Assembly (NCBI GenBank): GCA_018340805.1
Contig: JACMZG010001911.1
Location: forward strand, 37,579,476-37,643,475
Origin: Microvelia longipes
Lineage: Eukaryota; Arthropoda; Insecta; Hemiptera; Veliidae
Length of the DNA: 64,000 bases
Reading direction: 5' to 3'
The position numbers and the translations under genes are program-made. Shown one piece after another: positions 46,603 through 58,844 of the stretch (within the stretch, counting starts at the first letter, position 1; the number at the start of each line of letters is the position of its first letter). The notes beneath the pieces were generated by a model. It was given only the letters and a program-made list of their open reading frames with translations, did not search any database and was not told where the DNA came from.

Positions 46603-47390
46603 TTTTACTTTTCCTTATTTATACTGTAGGTATATAGGAAAAGTATTGTGTTTGCAAAAAAATCCGAATCCGGGATGTAACCTGAATTATCCGTTTCAGG
46701 TGATTTTAAGGCCTCCTGAGTGGTTTTCACATAGATGTCTGAATGTATGTGTGTGTGTATATTATCATCGTGGCTACCAGTGTAGTTATATGCTAGAGTT
46801 GAAACTAGCTACAAAAATCAATCTATAGGTGTAGTTGCGCTATCCGGAAAATAATTTTTTTTATTTAATGACTTAAAATTTAACTGAAATTTAAGTAATT
46901 AAAATGTATTTTAATTACTTAATTTTTTTTGTTAATGACTCAAAGATAATATAACGCGGACAAATGTTTTGATCGGATTGAGATTTAGTAATCATGTAGC
47001 CATATATAAGACTAACAAGTTTCATCTCATTATTAGCATTAGTTCAATTCTTATCAGATTACTTGCGTGTACGTTATTTTTAAAAATTAAAAAATCGGGA
47101 AATAATTCAATTCAGTTAAAATTTGATACAAGTGTATAACTTTACGTAATAAATAAGCACCGAGTTTCGTTTCAATACAACAAGTATATGACTATTAATA
47201 GATCATAAAAGTTAAACAGCATCGAGCATGGTCAGTGCCTGGATGAGTGACCACTGGAAAGAAAACGGGGGTATTTACTATCTGAGGACGAGCGAATCGA
47301 GTCCAAAGTAGGAAGGATGTGCGTAGCGAATCTGATGTGATGAGGAAAAGTTCCGAGGTACCCCGTACCCGATTTTTATTAATGCAAGTC
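46603..47390 (-). repeat. Repeat A, the most complete copy
   Basis: Read on the minus strand: ATCGGGTACGGGGTACCTCG (47378) through all internal blocks to GCAAACACAATACTTTTCC, the stem-loop and AATAAGGAAAAGTAAAA (46603). About 780 bp. A nearly perfect 19-bp snap-back palindrome (TTAAGTAATTAAAAT around GT) sits at 46886-46925. The 76-codon frame at 46598-46828 is a shadow. Confidence 0.9.
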
Positions 47391-47394
47391 AGCG

Positions 47395-48085
47395 AAATGA
47401 TTTCCTAGTCAGCTGAAAAATCTGAGGATATTCAATAATTAGATATAACTGTACGTATTATTTATACACCAACAACAACAATTACACCTCACTTCTAGAT
47501 GATTAATTATTTTAATCAAATTAAATTAAGTAATGAAATAATGATAAAGATTATTTAGTTTAATTTAATAAAATCAGACTTAAAATAATCAGGTACCAAA
47601 TTTTTATCAAAATTTTAGTATAACAAATTAAGACTATTATAACAAGCCTTATGCAATAAAACAAAAGAGATTAACTCGGCAGTAAAGCGTTTAAAATAAT
47701 AGAATTCATACTGATAACATACCACATCTAAATATTTGTATTTAATCAACAAATTACCTTCATTTTACTGAATTCCATTTGAACATTAAATGTAAATTAA
47801 ATCACTAAATTTAATTTTACTATGTATTAATAATAATGTACCTATTTATTTTTAAAAAACAACTACACCAAAACAAAGCTTACAATTCAATTTACTGCTC
47901 AAAGCTTCTAATATAATGTTTAACAGACTTTTATTTGAAATCACTTATGCTTTCGACAGTTAATATGAGTGAAGCCTTCATCAACAATAACACATAACAA
48001 CTTTTAACTTTTTTAAAACAAAAAAAGGAAACATAAAAATAATGTTTTGAAGTAAACATAAAATAAGATTACAAAGTCATATAAA
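47395..48085. other. AT-rich intronic DNA, no gene seen
   Basis: Nothing recognised. Confidence 0.4.
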
Positions 48086-48089
48086 TCGA

Positions 48090-48350
48090 TGCATGGAATT
48101 AAATGAACCACCCTAAATAAAACAGCAAATAGTGTCATGTGATTTAAAACCACGCGGAAAAGAGACACTGCAGTACTCGCAGCGCACTCGCGTGCAAACA
48201 AAAATACGCGACTGAGAGCCGGCCAACTCTCATTATATCGTTCAAGTGTTAGATATAAACTGATTTGACTCATAGGAGTGGAACTGGAGTCGGTGATTGT
48301 ATAAAATGTAGTGTTGCGGGATTAAACGCCATCTAGCGGGATACCCATCT
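48090..48350. other. GC-richer patch ending in a CTCF-like word
   Basis: A locally GC-rich stretch (CGCAGCGCACTCGCGTGC, GAGAGCCGGCCAACTC) with an unsupported 86-codon minus frame. Its right end holds CGCCATCTAGCGGGA. Confidence 0.3.
48328..48342 (-). promoter_or_regulatory. CTCF-like binding word
   Basis: On the minus strand TCCCGCTAGATGGCG matches the CTCF core CC-N-C-T/C-AG-R-K-GGC-R at all fixed positions. A 15-bp match can arise by chance, but the word is GC-rich in a GC-poor setting. Confidence 0.3.
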
Positions 48351-48784
48351 CCCACTTCTAGAAGAGGTATTTTACCTTTCACAAGAACAAGTACAACTGT
48401 CATGGGTTAAATCAACCTCACCCATTCAAGATTTTATACTATACATTAATCATCAATGAATGCAATTGTTCAATTCTTTCTTTTTTATTAATCAGCTAAT
48501 TAAAGCACAAATATAAAACAATATCTTCTGGAGGTTATTTTCAAAACATTTAAAGTCACAGTTTGAAAAATTAAGTCAAGGTCAGCGTAAATTTGCGTCA
48601 CGCTAATAACAGGTGTATTTAACGCGTCGTGTCAAAGAACGTCCTCCTTATTGAGATAAACATTCTTTCAGAAGTCATTTATCGATCATTCGTTTAGACA
48701 ATTCAGGCACAATTAATAGACTTTATGTAAAACAAGTCAACCAGGGAACGAGAGTTTTCTACCTAGAAGCTTAAAAATTATAGG

Positions 48785-48870
48785 AACATATAATATTGCC
48801 GTGTTAGCCATAAAGGGCACATCCATTTCTATATATATCTCGAGAACTGTGCTAAATATGGTTAAGACTT
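48785..48870 (+). repeat. Repeat E copy
   Basis: ACATATAATATTGCCGTGTT, AAAGGGCACATCCATTTCTA and ATCTCGAGAACTGTGCTAAA match the 18.3- and 27.0-kb copies. Confidence 0.55.
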
Positions 48871-48884
48871 GAGACCTCTTTGCC

Positions 48885-49415
48885 ACTCCGCGGCCACATG
48901 ATTGTCAGTTCGTCGTATTACTTGGTTTATGTATGTACGAGATTTTTGTGTCCTGGACGTTTCTATGGGACATGATAACTTTCGAACTCTTTGTCGGATC
49001 GAAATGAAACTCGGTACAAAAATCAACCTTGCTAATATCCCGAAGCCTTTTGTTTATGATATATGTGTGACGTTATTAACACACAATAAGACCCCACGAA
49101 AATTAAAAAAAAATATCACCTAAGTTCATATAGTATTTATAGTGTGCTGAAATTGTTTACACATATACTACTACGTAAGGTTCACAAAAATACGACGTTC
49201 CATTTTATTATCAATATTAGTAAAGTCATTAATTAATATAATGTTAGCAAATCAAGTTTTTTACAAATACATTTGAAAATTCGCTTGTATGGTGGCAGGC
49301 AATATGCCATATATATAAACCATTAATGTGACGAACTAATTAAGTAAAACAATTATGTGGCCGCGAAGCAGCCCCTAGCGCCGACGCCGCGTAGTGGCCG
49401 AGCGGCAAAGAGGCT
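48885..49415 (+). repeat. Repeat F copy bounded by tRNA-like words in opposite orientation
   Basis: The left side holds CTCTTTGCCACTCCGCGGCC and the right side GTGGCCGAGCGGCAAAGAGG, which are inverted to each other; the latter resembles a tRNA-Ser/Leu A box region (GTGGCCGAGYGG). Between them is the repeat F core (GTATGTACGAGATTTTTGTG, TGAAACTCGGTACAAAAATC, TGTGACGTTATTAACACACA). No B box follows, so it is tRNA-like only. The 73-codon frame at 48902-49123 is a shadow. Confidence 0.5.
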
Positions 49416-49419
49416 GAAG

Positions 49420-50640
49420 GCCTTTTGTTTTTAACTTTTAAGGTTAACTCAAATAATCGAATCAGAACTTCCTCTCATTTAACTTGACTTTTGTTAGCGA
49501 AGTTTTGTTGAAATCAGATCAGCCGTTTGAGCTGTAGTGTATTTTTTAAGAAATGGGCATACCCATTCATTAATATATGTCGTGTCCTCTTTCTATTTAA
49601 AAAACTTTAGAAAATCATTAAATCAAAAAATGTTTTTTTGGAATTTGTTTTATGGTCTCTTTTAAAGTTTAAAGTAGCACTATTTTGATACGCTGTGTTG
49701 GGTTAACCTCAAAATCTAGCCACTTCTTCCACTCAACGGTTTTTATGTTAGTGTCAAGTTTTATTCAAATTAGACACCCGTTTGAGCTGTATCCTGTTTA
49801 CAAGAAATCTGTACGTCCATTCACTCTAAATGTACGAAAATGTCCTCATGAGGGGGAATTATACGCCGTTTCCAGTTGGTACTTACAGTAAACATTTAAA
49901 AGCACTTTAAAGGTACAAAGCATTTAAAAGTACTTTCAGGATTAAGAAACATTCGGTACTTGGACGCTCAGGGCCTTAAGATTGCTCTAATCTCAATATT
50001 CTTGGAAAAACACGCTAAAAATACATTTTTCTAACCTCTATCTAAGAAAATTCAAAAGAATTTCAAAGAGAATGACTTTTAAAAGGCACGCGATTCTGAC
50101 AAAAATTCAAGTAGGTACATGGAATGCATCCGTCACGGAGAAGTAAAAAGCATTGGCCGTGAGAAGAAGACCGTGAGAAGCTATACAAATCAAACTATGA
50201 AAGGATAGAAACAACCAAAAACAACTCGGATTAACAGATAAATAAACACCATGATTAATTAACAATAATAAATAATAATAAAAATATAATAAAAAGAAGA
50301 GGAAAAGAAAACAAATAAATAAAAGTACAAAAGAAAGAATGTAATAAAAAGAAGTTTACAAATTATCGATATAGATGAAAGATTGTTTCAGTTCTCATCG
50401 GTTACTTGAAAAATTAATTTAATTATATTAATGAAACGATGATTTATAAGAAACGTGAGAAAAAAATGAATTATTGAAATTTAGGTTTAAATAAGTAAGG
50501 AAAAGTGGGTCTTATGAGCGTTCGAACTAATATAACTTCAGATGTTACATTGTTTTATACCAAAAGAACTAACTATTCTTTTGGTTCTAAAGGGAAGACA
50601 TAAAACAACTATAAAAAAATGTAGTTGTAGTCTTGCAACA
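49420..50640. other. Intronic DNA, no gene seen
   Basis: The words GAAATCAGATCAGCCGTTTGAGCTGTA (49511-49537) and AATTAGACACCCGTTTGAGCTGTA (49767-49790) are similar, suggesting an old 255-bp direct duplication or two copies of one repeat. No exon is supported. Confidence 0.35.
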
Positions 50641-50644
50641 AAAA

Positions 50645-51170
50645 AAATCGGGTACGGGGTACCTCAGAACTTTTCCTCATCACATCGGATTCGCTTTTTT
50701 CATCCTCCATCCTCCGGACTCGCTTCGCTCGTCCTCAGAATATACAATTAGCCAAATGTATACTGCAACACGTCTTTGGACTCGCTTTGCTCGCCCTCAA
50801 ATAGTATATACATCCGTTTCATTCTAAGCGATTCCCCATACAGCATTCTCGCTACTTCGGACTCGTTTCTGTCGTTCTCAGAATATACAAGTTGTTACAT
50901 TTATACTACATCACGTCTTCATACAGTAAAAACATTCATTTTCCCTTCGGTCACCCATGTAGGCATTGAGCTAGCTCGATGTTGTTTAACCTTTATGATC
51001 TAACAAAAACCATAGATATGCTGTATTGAAACGAAACTTGGTATACCTATTATAAGATAAAGGGACACACTAAATTTCAACTTAAAATTTATATTACTTT
51101 TTTACTTCAATTTTTACATGCACTAAATTTCAACTCAATGGGATTATTTTCAAAATAGATTTCCATACCA
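50645..51170 (+). repeat. Repeat A copy
   Basis: Starts AATCGGGTACGGGGTACCTC. The CTCGCTTCGCTCGTCCTCAG module is present three times here (about 50719, 50779, 50859) instead of twice, so the internal tandem has expanded. The copy ends near TTTCCATACCAAGTTTCAAC. Overlapping frames at 50542-51003 are shadows. Confidence 0.85.
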
Positions 51171-51534
51171 AGTTTCAACGTAGTTTTTTGTGTCTGAATC
51201 CCCGTTAATTAACAATGAATGCCTATTGCTAATAACAACATAGTCATCAACATAAGGCTAATTACACACGGTGGTCAACTATAAGGTCAAACTTCGCCAC
51301 TCTTAAAACCATTGGGCAGATTAATACTCATAGCATTTAATTAGGCTACAATGAGATTATAATAATCTTTTACCACCATAAATATCGTCTATCAGTATTA
51401 CAAGAAATATAACAAAAGTAACTAATAGACTTAAGTAAGCAAAAATAACTTTCATGTATTGTAATAAATTCATGAAACTCAAATAATTTTCTAATGTAAG
51501 CAGGTTGTAAACGAAAATATATTTGTAGTAGTAG

Positions 51535-51790
51535 TAATATGGGGAGCAAGTAGGCCACGTTGTTGGGCCCTTTTTGCCAGCTCCCTAAGATAGGGTTCTA
51601 TTCCTTTTAATTTCAAGTGTATAGGTATATTTTATCTAATCTAGACAGAAGAGCCGTGGATTTTTATGCTCCTCTAATACTCTTTTAAGCAATCAAATAT
51701 AGTCTTGTAAAAACTAGGAACAACACGTGCCCACAGTGATAAACCAAACCTCCGTGCACTTTAAACTACAAAACAGACAAACTATAGTAT
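51535..51790 (+). repeat. Repeat D copy
   Basis: Shares TAGACAGAAGAGCCGTGGA / TAGACAAGAGAGCTATGA and AAAACTAGGAACAACACGTG / AAAACTAGGTACAACACATG with 62500-62720 in the same order. The AGGCCACGTTGTTGGGCCCT part resembles AGGCCACATTGATGGCCCTT at about 55015. Confidence 0.5.
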
Positions 51791-51969
51791 TATAATGAAT
51801 CAACTATATGACTGATACTATTATGACCGAGGGTCCTAAATTTTGCCTGTACCCAGTTTCATTTAGAGTAAGAGATCTTAGGGTAAGGTACCTGACAACG
51901 CACAGACTCGAGACAACCGGCTTTACGTCCCTTCTGAAGGGCGTGGTATGCAGAATATTTAATCTTCTC

Positions 51970-52055
51970 ATAAAAATCCCAGAGGCCCGTTCTCGGATTG
52001 AACCTATCGCTAAATAACGGTCGACTCATTCTGTGCATTGGCCGCGTACCTTAAC
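51970..52055 (-). mobile_element. tRNA-like SINE fragment
   Basis: On the minus strand CGGCCAATGCACAGAATG (A-box-like) is followed by TAGCGATAGGTTCAATCCGAG with a B box GGTTCAATCC and GAACGGGCCTC. The 69-codon frame at 51808-52017 on the other strand is a shadow. Confidence 0.4.
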
Positions 52056-52059
52056 AACT

Positions 52060-52805
52060 TTACTACGTGTGATTCTCAAAATACATCAAAACATATATAC
52101 AAGTACACTGCTGTTAAGAGAAAAATATTGGAACGTCTTTAAAATAATCAACGACTACCAGTAAAGGTTAAGAACTACACGAAGCTCACACCACACACTC
52201 ATTAATCAAAGACATACAGTTAATTATAATTTTTATTTTTCAATGTCATGTCGCTGTTCTACATATACATTTCCGACGATAGACTCTCAACGATTAATGT
52301 GGTAAAAACTGAAATAAAGATGGTTTTGAAAATAAAAGGGAAAATTAATGCTCGTAAAAGGGGAACGATCCATAAATAATACGGCACACTAACTCCCCGT
52401 TAACACATTCAGTAAAAGTTTTATATTCGATAAAAAATACATTTTTTTAACAAATTATAGATTTTTTCTAATAGCAGAACAAGCATGAAAATGAAAACAA
52501 GAAAATCGAAAGTGGTTGCATAATACTTATAAAGTAAATTAATTAAATCACAAGCAAGTGCATTAGGGCGGGATCTATTCGTATCGCAAGTGTCAAAAAA
52601 AAGTTTTTTATAAAACTTTTCTTTTATAATTATTTTCATTATCGACACCCCTACAAATAGTGAGTGATATGCTCATATGATGATATGAGTGATACCCCTA
52701 AAAATGGCTCGAATTGTTATTTTATGGTCAGTTTTGTGGTCCCCGACGCTGAAATTCAGTGATCTTGAGAAATTACAAAGGAAAAATGAGCTTATGGTAT
52801 TGAAG
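52060..52805. other. AT-rich intronic DNA, no gene seen
   Basis: Nothing recognised. Confidence 0.35.
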
Positions 52806-52809
52806 GGGG

Positions 52810-53000
52810 CAGGTTTTTTGTTTTGTCTCAAGATAATTTTCGAACACTTTCTTGAATAGGAATTAAACTTGTTACTGAAGTCAGTCAGAAAAAACTGCAG
52901 ATCCCTTGTTTATGAAATATTTATGACGTTATTGACCCACAATAATGACAAAAAAATCTGAAAATTCATTTAAAATTTTTAATTTTTTTTCATTTAATTT
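52810..53000 (+). repeat. Repeat F degraded copy
   Basis: TGTTTATGAAATATTTATGACGTTATTGAC and the CACAATAATGAC block match the 49.0-kb copy at reduced similarity. Confidence 0.4.
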
Positions 53001-53039
53001 TAAAATTTAAATTCTGTACTCCTTAGCAGCGTCTTCTGT

Positions 53040-53255
53040 AGGTTCACAACAGTTAAGCAGCATCGAGAGAGGTAAGTGCTTGGAGTGGTGACCACTGAGA
53101 ATAAAACGGATTGTTATATGCACGGAGATGGAGACGAGCTAAACTAGTCTAACAACGTTCAGTAACATAAATTAGGATTTTCAATTGAGGATAGGATTAG
53201 CCAATACAATTAGGTTGTGAGGAAAAGTTTAAAGGTACTTCATACTTGAATTTTA
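53040..53255 (-). repeat. Repeat A 5' fragment
   Basis: GTTAAGCAGCATCGAGAGAG, GTGGTGACCACTGAGAATAA, GGAGACGAGCTAAACTAGTC and GTGAGGAAAAGTTTAAAGGT are the inverted 5' blocks of the family. Confidence 0.65.
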
Positions 53256-53689
53256 TGGAAGGAACTAGAGCTCCTAATTGTTTAGGAGTAACCTAGTGCA
53301 ATGTACTACATTAACTGATATAAGGTACCTAGTATAACTGATTTTTAAAACATTTTTCAAAGATTTAATATAATTCGTTCATAAGCCATTAAGTTTTAAA
53401 AAAATCAAACTTTTAATTTTTGATCACAATGTCTCTAGTTTCATAGCTATGGATCTTTGTAAGGAGTAGAAATATGGAAAAGCATTGTTGGTAACAAATT
53501 CCCTATGCTGTTTCCCATTGCATCAATATATTGGGAAATTGATTTAAAAGCACACAAGTACGAAAATAGTTGTAGCAGTATAATAGTATGCCATTCATAA
53601 ATAAAATAAAATTCCTAAACAATGATATAATTTTTAATTCTTTACTCTCCATTTGATAGTGGTTTTTCTTAGCAATTGAGAAAATGTAG

Positions 53690-53880
53690 GCCTCGTGTCG
53701 TGGTATTTTGATCCGAGCACTCGAAGTAACCCAGGGGCCCGCGAACTTTGGAATTCTAGATTTTTTGCTAACCAATCCAGTTCTAGCTTAGGTTTTCGAT
53801 TTATGATTCATAGTCGGAACAGTAGAACTTTTATTAGTCTGTCAATTTGCATGGGTTTTTCAAAGGAAATGCGCTAAAAT
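53690..53880 (+). mobile_element. SINE copy with tail
   Basis: GCCTCGTGTCGTGGTATTTTGATCCGAG is the head, followed by GGGGCCCGCGAACTTTGGAATTC (decayed B box) and the tail TTTTTCAAAGGAAATGCGCTAAAA. Total about 190 bp. The opposed 90- and 60-codon frames are shadows. Confidence 0.6.
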
Positions 53881-54324
53881 ATTTTGAAGATTAGCATAAA
53901 CTGATCTTTGCATGACTGCCCTAATTGTTGGACAGAACTGATAAAGCAAGAGCAAACAAAGTTTTGAACAAGCTATGGTTTTTAAAATAAATCTAATAAT
54001 AAAGTGATACGTTTTTCAGATAATCTTATAGAGAAAACGTCATGCGAGATAATATCTAAAAGTCAGAAAGATTAAAATGTCTCAAAGAAAAAGATGAGCA
54101 TGACTATTAAAATATTATCGTTGGCAAGGACTCAAATCCTTTTCTAACGGTTTATAATATACATTTTTATAACAGAAATGATTAACCATGAATAGAACAT
54201 AATATATTCTAATAGAAAACATTTTTGCAAAAAAAGTATTCAAAAAAAGATTAAACGTTTTTAAACCAACTCTTTTATAACACTTATACTCTGGAAAAAA
54301 TATTTACTTTATAACACTAAAATC

Positions 54325-54725
54325 GCGTAAGGGGTACCTTATCCGCACTACTTTGGACTGGATTAATGCTGATGATAAGATTAAACTTGCCACACATGTC
54401 ATTCTTAAATATGACTACATGCGCGTCAACATTAACATTTTTCCGTGTTTTATGAATTTTCAAAAAGTTGGCTGAGCAATTATTGCCATGTTAAGGACGT
54501 CACAAAATATATTTTCTGGATAGCACAACTAGACTTAAGGATAGATTTTTGTAAGTATAAACTCTCTAGCATAAACACGTTATGTGAAACTTTTTGAAAA
54601 CCACTAGCAGGTCTTAAAAACACCTAAAACGGATTATTCAGTTAAAATCTCGGCTTCGGATTATTTTACAAACACAAATCTTTTCCTATATACCTACGGT
54701 GTAATTGACGAAAATTAATATACCT
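54325..54725 (+). repeat. Repeat A copy with a large internal deletion
   Basis: The start AATCGCGTAAGGGGTACC jumps to GGATTAATGCTGATGATAAG, then continues through GGATAGCACAACTAGACTTA and GGATTATTTTACAAACACAA to TATACCTACGGTGTAATTG. Confidence 0.65.
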
Positions 54726-55539
54726 ACAGTTCAAAAATCAACATTCATTTGAATTCTTTAAAAAAATCGCTAAGATATTAAATGTTACAATATAACTATG
54801 AATTAGCGGCCTCTGTTTTAAACATTTTTTTAAATAAATTAATAAAAATATTTATGAGGTAGGTCGAAGCAAATACAAGAAGAAGAAAAAAGAATAGTAA
54901 GAGACAAAATTCTTTCCTCCTCATTATGAGACGTAGTATTAGCAAGGAGTATAGTATTAGGAGTATAGTACACTCCTTGGTATTAGTAATAGTGGGCAGC
55001 AAAGCCACGCAAACAGGCCACATTGATGGCCCTTTCACGCTAACCCCCTTTTTCAAGCAGTTTAGGAAACATTTTAATGCACACTCGAAGTCCACTTAAA
55101 GGTGTGTTAAAATCCAAAATTTATAAAACTAGAACTATTCAAATACATCGCAAAAAAATATTCCATCGATTCGTAGTCACGAAATAATTAGATTCTATAA
55201 GGTCAAATAGATTCTCACAGTTTTAAATTATTCAAGCAAAACGTCCTTTTAAGTAAAATCTAAGAAGAAGATACGATAAGTAATTTAAATCGGCTAGATA
55301 GCTTTAATTAATGATCCAATATCTCAAATGGTTTATGCCTGAGTAAAACCAGAAATATCAATTAGACCTAATCCACGATGGCATGCGATCTTAACCATCC
55401 TGAGAGGTTATAAAAATACTTTATGATACATGAATTATATTTGTATATTAATATACATTTTCGTAATATTATATTTATAAAAATTGCTTATATTTAATAT
55501 TACAATAATGTTATAATTATTATTTTCTTTGACGCATAC

Positions 55540-55870
55540 TCTCTAGTTAGCATTAGATCGGAAGCAGAATCGTAAGTCACTCTGTACTAGGACTTCCTTG
55601 GGCCGTGTAACTCCAAAGAGTGTCTCTGCTCTTTCTAAACTCATTCTAAAAATTGTGCGAGAGACACCTAGGAAATGTAACAAGCAAAATGCTATGCTAA
55701 ATCTGTGAACTGATCCATCCTTCGACATTCGTCATTATTGATGGCTCGACATAATGTCATGTCCCACTCTGTTTCGTTATGTCTAACTCATCAGGGCACC
55801 AACAGAGCCTAAACTCACTCTGACCGTCAATTGAAATTCCGAAGAATATAAAGTGAAGTATTTACTAGAG
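55540..55870 (+). repeat. Repeat C copy
   Basis: AGCAAAATGCTATGCTAAAT, TTCGTCATTATTGATGGCTC, GACATAATGTCATGTCCCAC and CCGAAGAATATAAAGTGAAG match 7060-7400. The 61-codon minus frame at 55543-55728 lies in it and shows no domain. Confidence 0.5.
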
Positions 55871-55874
55871 ACGA

Positions 55875-57195
55875 GAGGTGCTCTCTTACCGCCATCATGT
55901 TCGGCAAGTGATGATTCGTGTTTTGCAAAACTCGGTTCATCAAATGATGTATCATTCTAAACATCTTTTTAGGCCCTGATTGTCTAAGAAACTAAGTTAG
56001 ATTAAGTCGCCTCTCTTACACATAACTCACAGTTTGATGCTATATAGGCAATACACAAAACCGATTAATAAGAAATAAGAGTTTGAAAGCACGATAGTCA
56101 TCTTTAAGTACAGATCAGGACAGTTTTGCACGAATAAATAAAAGGTTAACCAAGCTAAAAGTTATTCAATGAAGGTCGGACGACCTGACTATAATTTTCC
56201 TAATTTATTTGAAAGTATAACATTTACTTAATATTATGAAAGCATAAATAATCGCTGTTTAAACTTAATTTAAAATTATAGTTTGAACAATAATCAAACA
56301 AAAATTACTTCAAAATAATAATCTAACAAAGTAAAAGCCAAACATAGAACCAAGTTTATATTTTCAGCAAAAATACTAATTTACCAAGTCAAATTGAAAA
56401 AAAAAACTAAGGTGCGCTATCCAAAGTTTCGGTAGCACAGCATTTCTACAGGCTAACAATGCCTAGGCTAATCTTAAATTTTTATTAGCAGGCCCTAAAG
56501 TTGAAAACCAATCGCTCCTATATAACGACCGCATGATATGGCGTTACTCGAAAGTGTCTGAGGTTACTTCCTTCGCAAAATTAAGATATATTAAAGTGAG
56601 ACACATTGTCACAAACCATAGACAGCTTGACTAAATTCTTAAAGTTGGCAGCACTGACTAGTGATAAGGTTCTTGTATTCATTTCAAAAGAAACAAATTC
56701 TTTCCATCGAAAAAAGGTCAGATTATATGAAAAAACTTAAAATAAATAATAAGATGTTTAGAAAATGAGTTGTGGCGGGAACTTGAAAACCTCTCCATGA
56801 GATAGCCAACAGGTTACCTTTGTCCAGCTGTCTATTGATCGTGAAACATCTATCAGTCCAAATACTGTTCGTTATAACTTTTTTTTATGATCTGAACGAG
56901 TCAGTTGAAGGGACTTCTTGAGCGTTTTGCAGCTATTTACTGTGAATATCAATCGTTATCAACAAATATAAAACTTTTACTGGTTCTAAATAATCAATAT
57001 ACAACCTCTAGCAGAATCGACTACGAATACAAGTAAATTCCAGGGCTAGTCACTCTGGTAAAAAAATTTCTACAGTTATTTGCGACCTCTTTCGACCAAT
57101 GCTTTCATTTTTCTGTACCCGCACCAATTTCATTAAATACACATAAGATCGTTAAGTAAAAACTCTTAACACACAAGCATTAGTTTATAAAATTA
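55875..57195. other. Intronic DNA, no gene seen
   Basis: Mixed composition with a slightly GC-richer part at 56430-56660. No splice-bounded open block was found. Confidence 0.35.
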
Positions 57196-57200
57196 AAAAT

Positions 57201-57384
57201 GGCTAAGAGAAAGACATTAAAGGTAAATACATGTCAAACAGAGGAATTAGCAGTTTTCCTTCTCTTCTTTTTCGACTCTTCGATGTCAAGTGTGAGTCTA
57301 TCACAACTCACCGACATCGTCGGTTCGAAAAAAGCTAATTCCACTGTTTGACATGTATTTACCTTTGATATCATTCTCTTAGCC
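57201..57384. mobile_element. 184-bp fold-back element
   Basis: The outer arms of about 51 bp (57201-57251 and 57334-57384) are inverted repeats: GGCTAAGAGAAAGACATTAA and AGGTAAATACATGTCAAACA on the left, TGTTTGACATGTATTTACCT and TCTCTTAGCC on the right. The inner part also pairs partly (TTTTTCGACTCTTCGATGTC with GACATCGTCGGTTCGAAAAA), so the whole could fold into one long hairpin. No target duplication is evident. Confidence 0.7.
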
Positions 57385-57389
57385 GTTTT

Positions 57390-58690
57390 TTTTTCTTTTA
57401 TGTTATATCTGGCACAGATGATGGCCTCATGTTAGCTTTTAAGCTCTTTGAATAAATTATAGTTTTGTAGAGCAACTCTTTTCTTCGTTCCTTTAATTAT
57501 GAACAACTCTACTGATACTCATTCTAAATTCTAAACGTGAGTACCTCTTTTGGACCAAAAGTATTCTTTGAATAGAAATTTAAGAAATAAAAATATAAAT
57601 AGAAGATACGGAAGAGCATTTTAGCGTAGCCTACAATTGTATTATAAAGTAAGCACGTGCAACAAATAATATTTGAGTACTGAATAAATTTTAACCATTT
57701 TATAAACCTAATAAAATAACAGGATGGCACTGTTACACTTTAAGTTCAAAAGAGACTACGTAACAAATTAACATCATCGCACTGTTAACTAATTGACACA
57801 TGAAACGAAAACAAATAAATGAGTGTTTACGCTAACACTTAAAAAGTCTATAGCAGCGTAACAATCTATAACACGCTATCAAAAGATATATTTGAAAAAG
57901 TGCACACAAAATTATGCTTCGTAAAATAATAATTAACAAATAAAAACATTTGATTAAGCAATATATCTAATTTGACTTACACTATAAATTATTATGGGAT
58001 ATAAATTGTAATTTTATACTGTTTAAGAGTTAGATAATCAATAATTAATGTAAGAAAAATAAGGAAAGTTAATATAATAAATATTGTACCCCTAATCACC
58101 TCTTTGACATATATGATCAATAAAAATCTTGCAACACAAGTTTACCACCCTTATACGAGTATATTAGTTACCATACCAATTTAGTAGTTTCAATCCTGGC
58201 AATAAAATTTACAAAATAAAAACAATCTGAAAATGAAATGAAATACGTGATGTTCATCAAGTATGCAGCTACACTAATAAAACTCACACCATAAGAGTAG
58301 CTCTTCAAAATCCACGGAACACGATTTCGGTTATAACAATGCTTCCCTGGGGATAAAATATTGTTTTATTTACCAAATATCGAAGTTTCGGCGGTATATA
58401 GTAAGAACGCGTAATACAGTATTTTAAACGGGTTACCGATTAGAATAAAACATAACTAAAATCTAGACTTAAAGAAGAAAAAACAAATTGGAGTTAGGAT
58501 CAAATTCAACAAGGCGTCTAATCTAACAATATCCTAATTTTTTACTAAAATTGTTAAAACAGTATTTTGAACTGTTATGTGACGAATGAGATCTTCACTA
58601 CATCCAACTCAGCTTTCAAGATGGAAACATAAATATCCCAAGCATTATTTTTTGATTTTCATCACATTTAAGCAAATTTCCGTTAAAAAA
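57390..58690. other. AT-rich intronic DNA, no gene seen
   Basis: Nothing recognised. Confidence 0.35.
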
Positions 58691-58699
58691 ATCCTCAAA

Positions 58700-58842
58700 G
58701 AGAATGAGTGGGAGCGCGGGAGCGGGTTCAAAATCCGTTTCAGAGTCCCCTTATCACTAAAAAATACGTTATGCGATAACGAGACTTATATGTATGTATA
58801 TACCTAATTTACCAGGATTTTTCAAAGGAATTGCGCCATTAC
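58700..58842 (+). mobile_element. SINE copy with tail
   Basis: GGGAGCGGGTTCAAAATCCG (B-box-like) and, after about 90 bp, the tail GGATTTTTCAAAGGAATTGCGCC. Same tail as the 44.2- and 53.8-kb copies. Confidence 0.5.
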
Positions 58843-58844
58843 AT

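Noticed and set aside
49375..49420. tRNA-Ser/Leu gene suggested by GTGGCCGAGCGGCAAAGAGG
   Set aside because: Only the A-box side is present; it belongs to a repeat whose inverted partner is at 48890.
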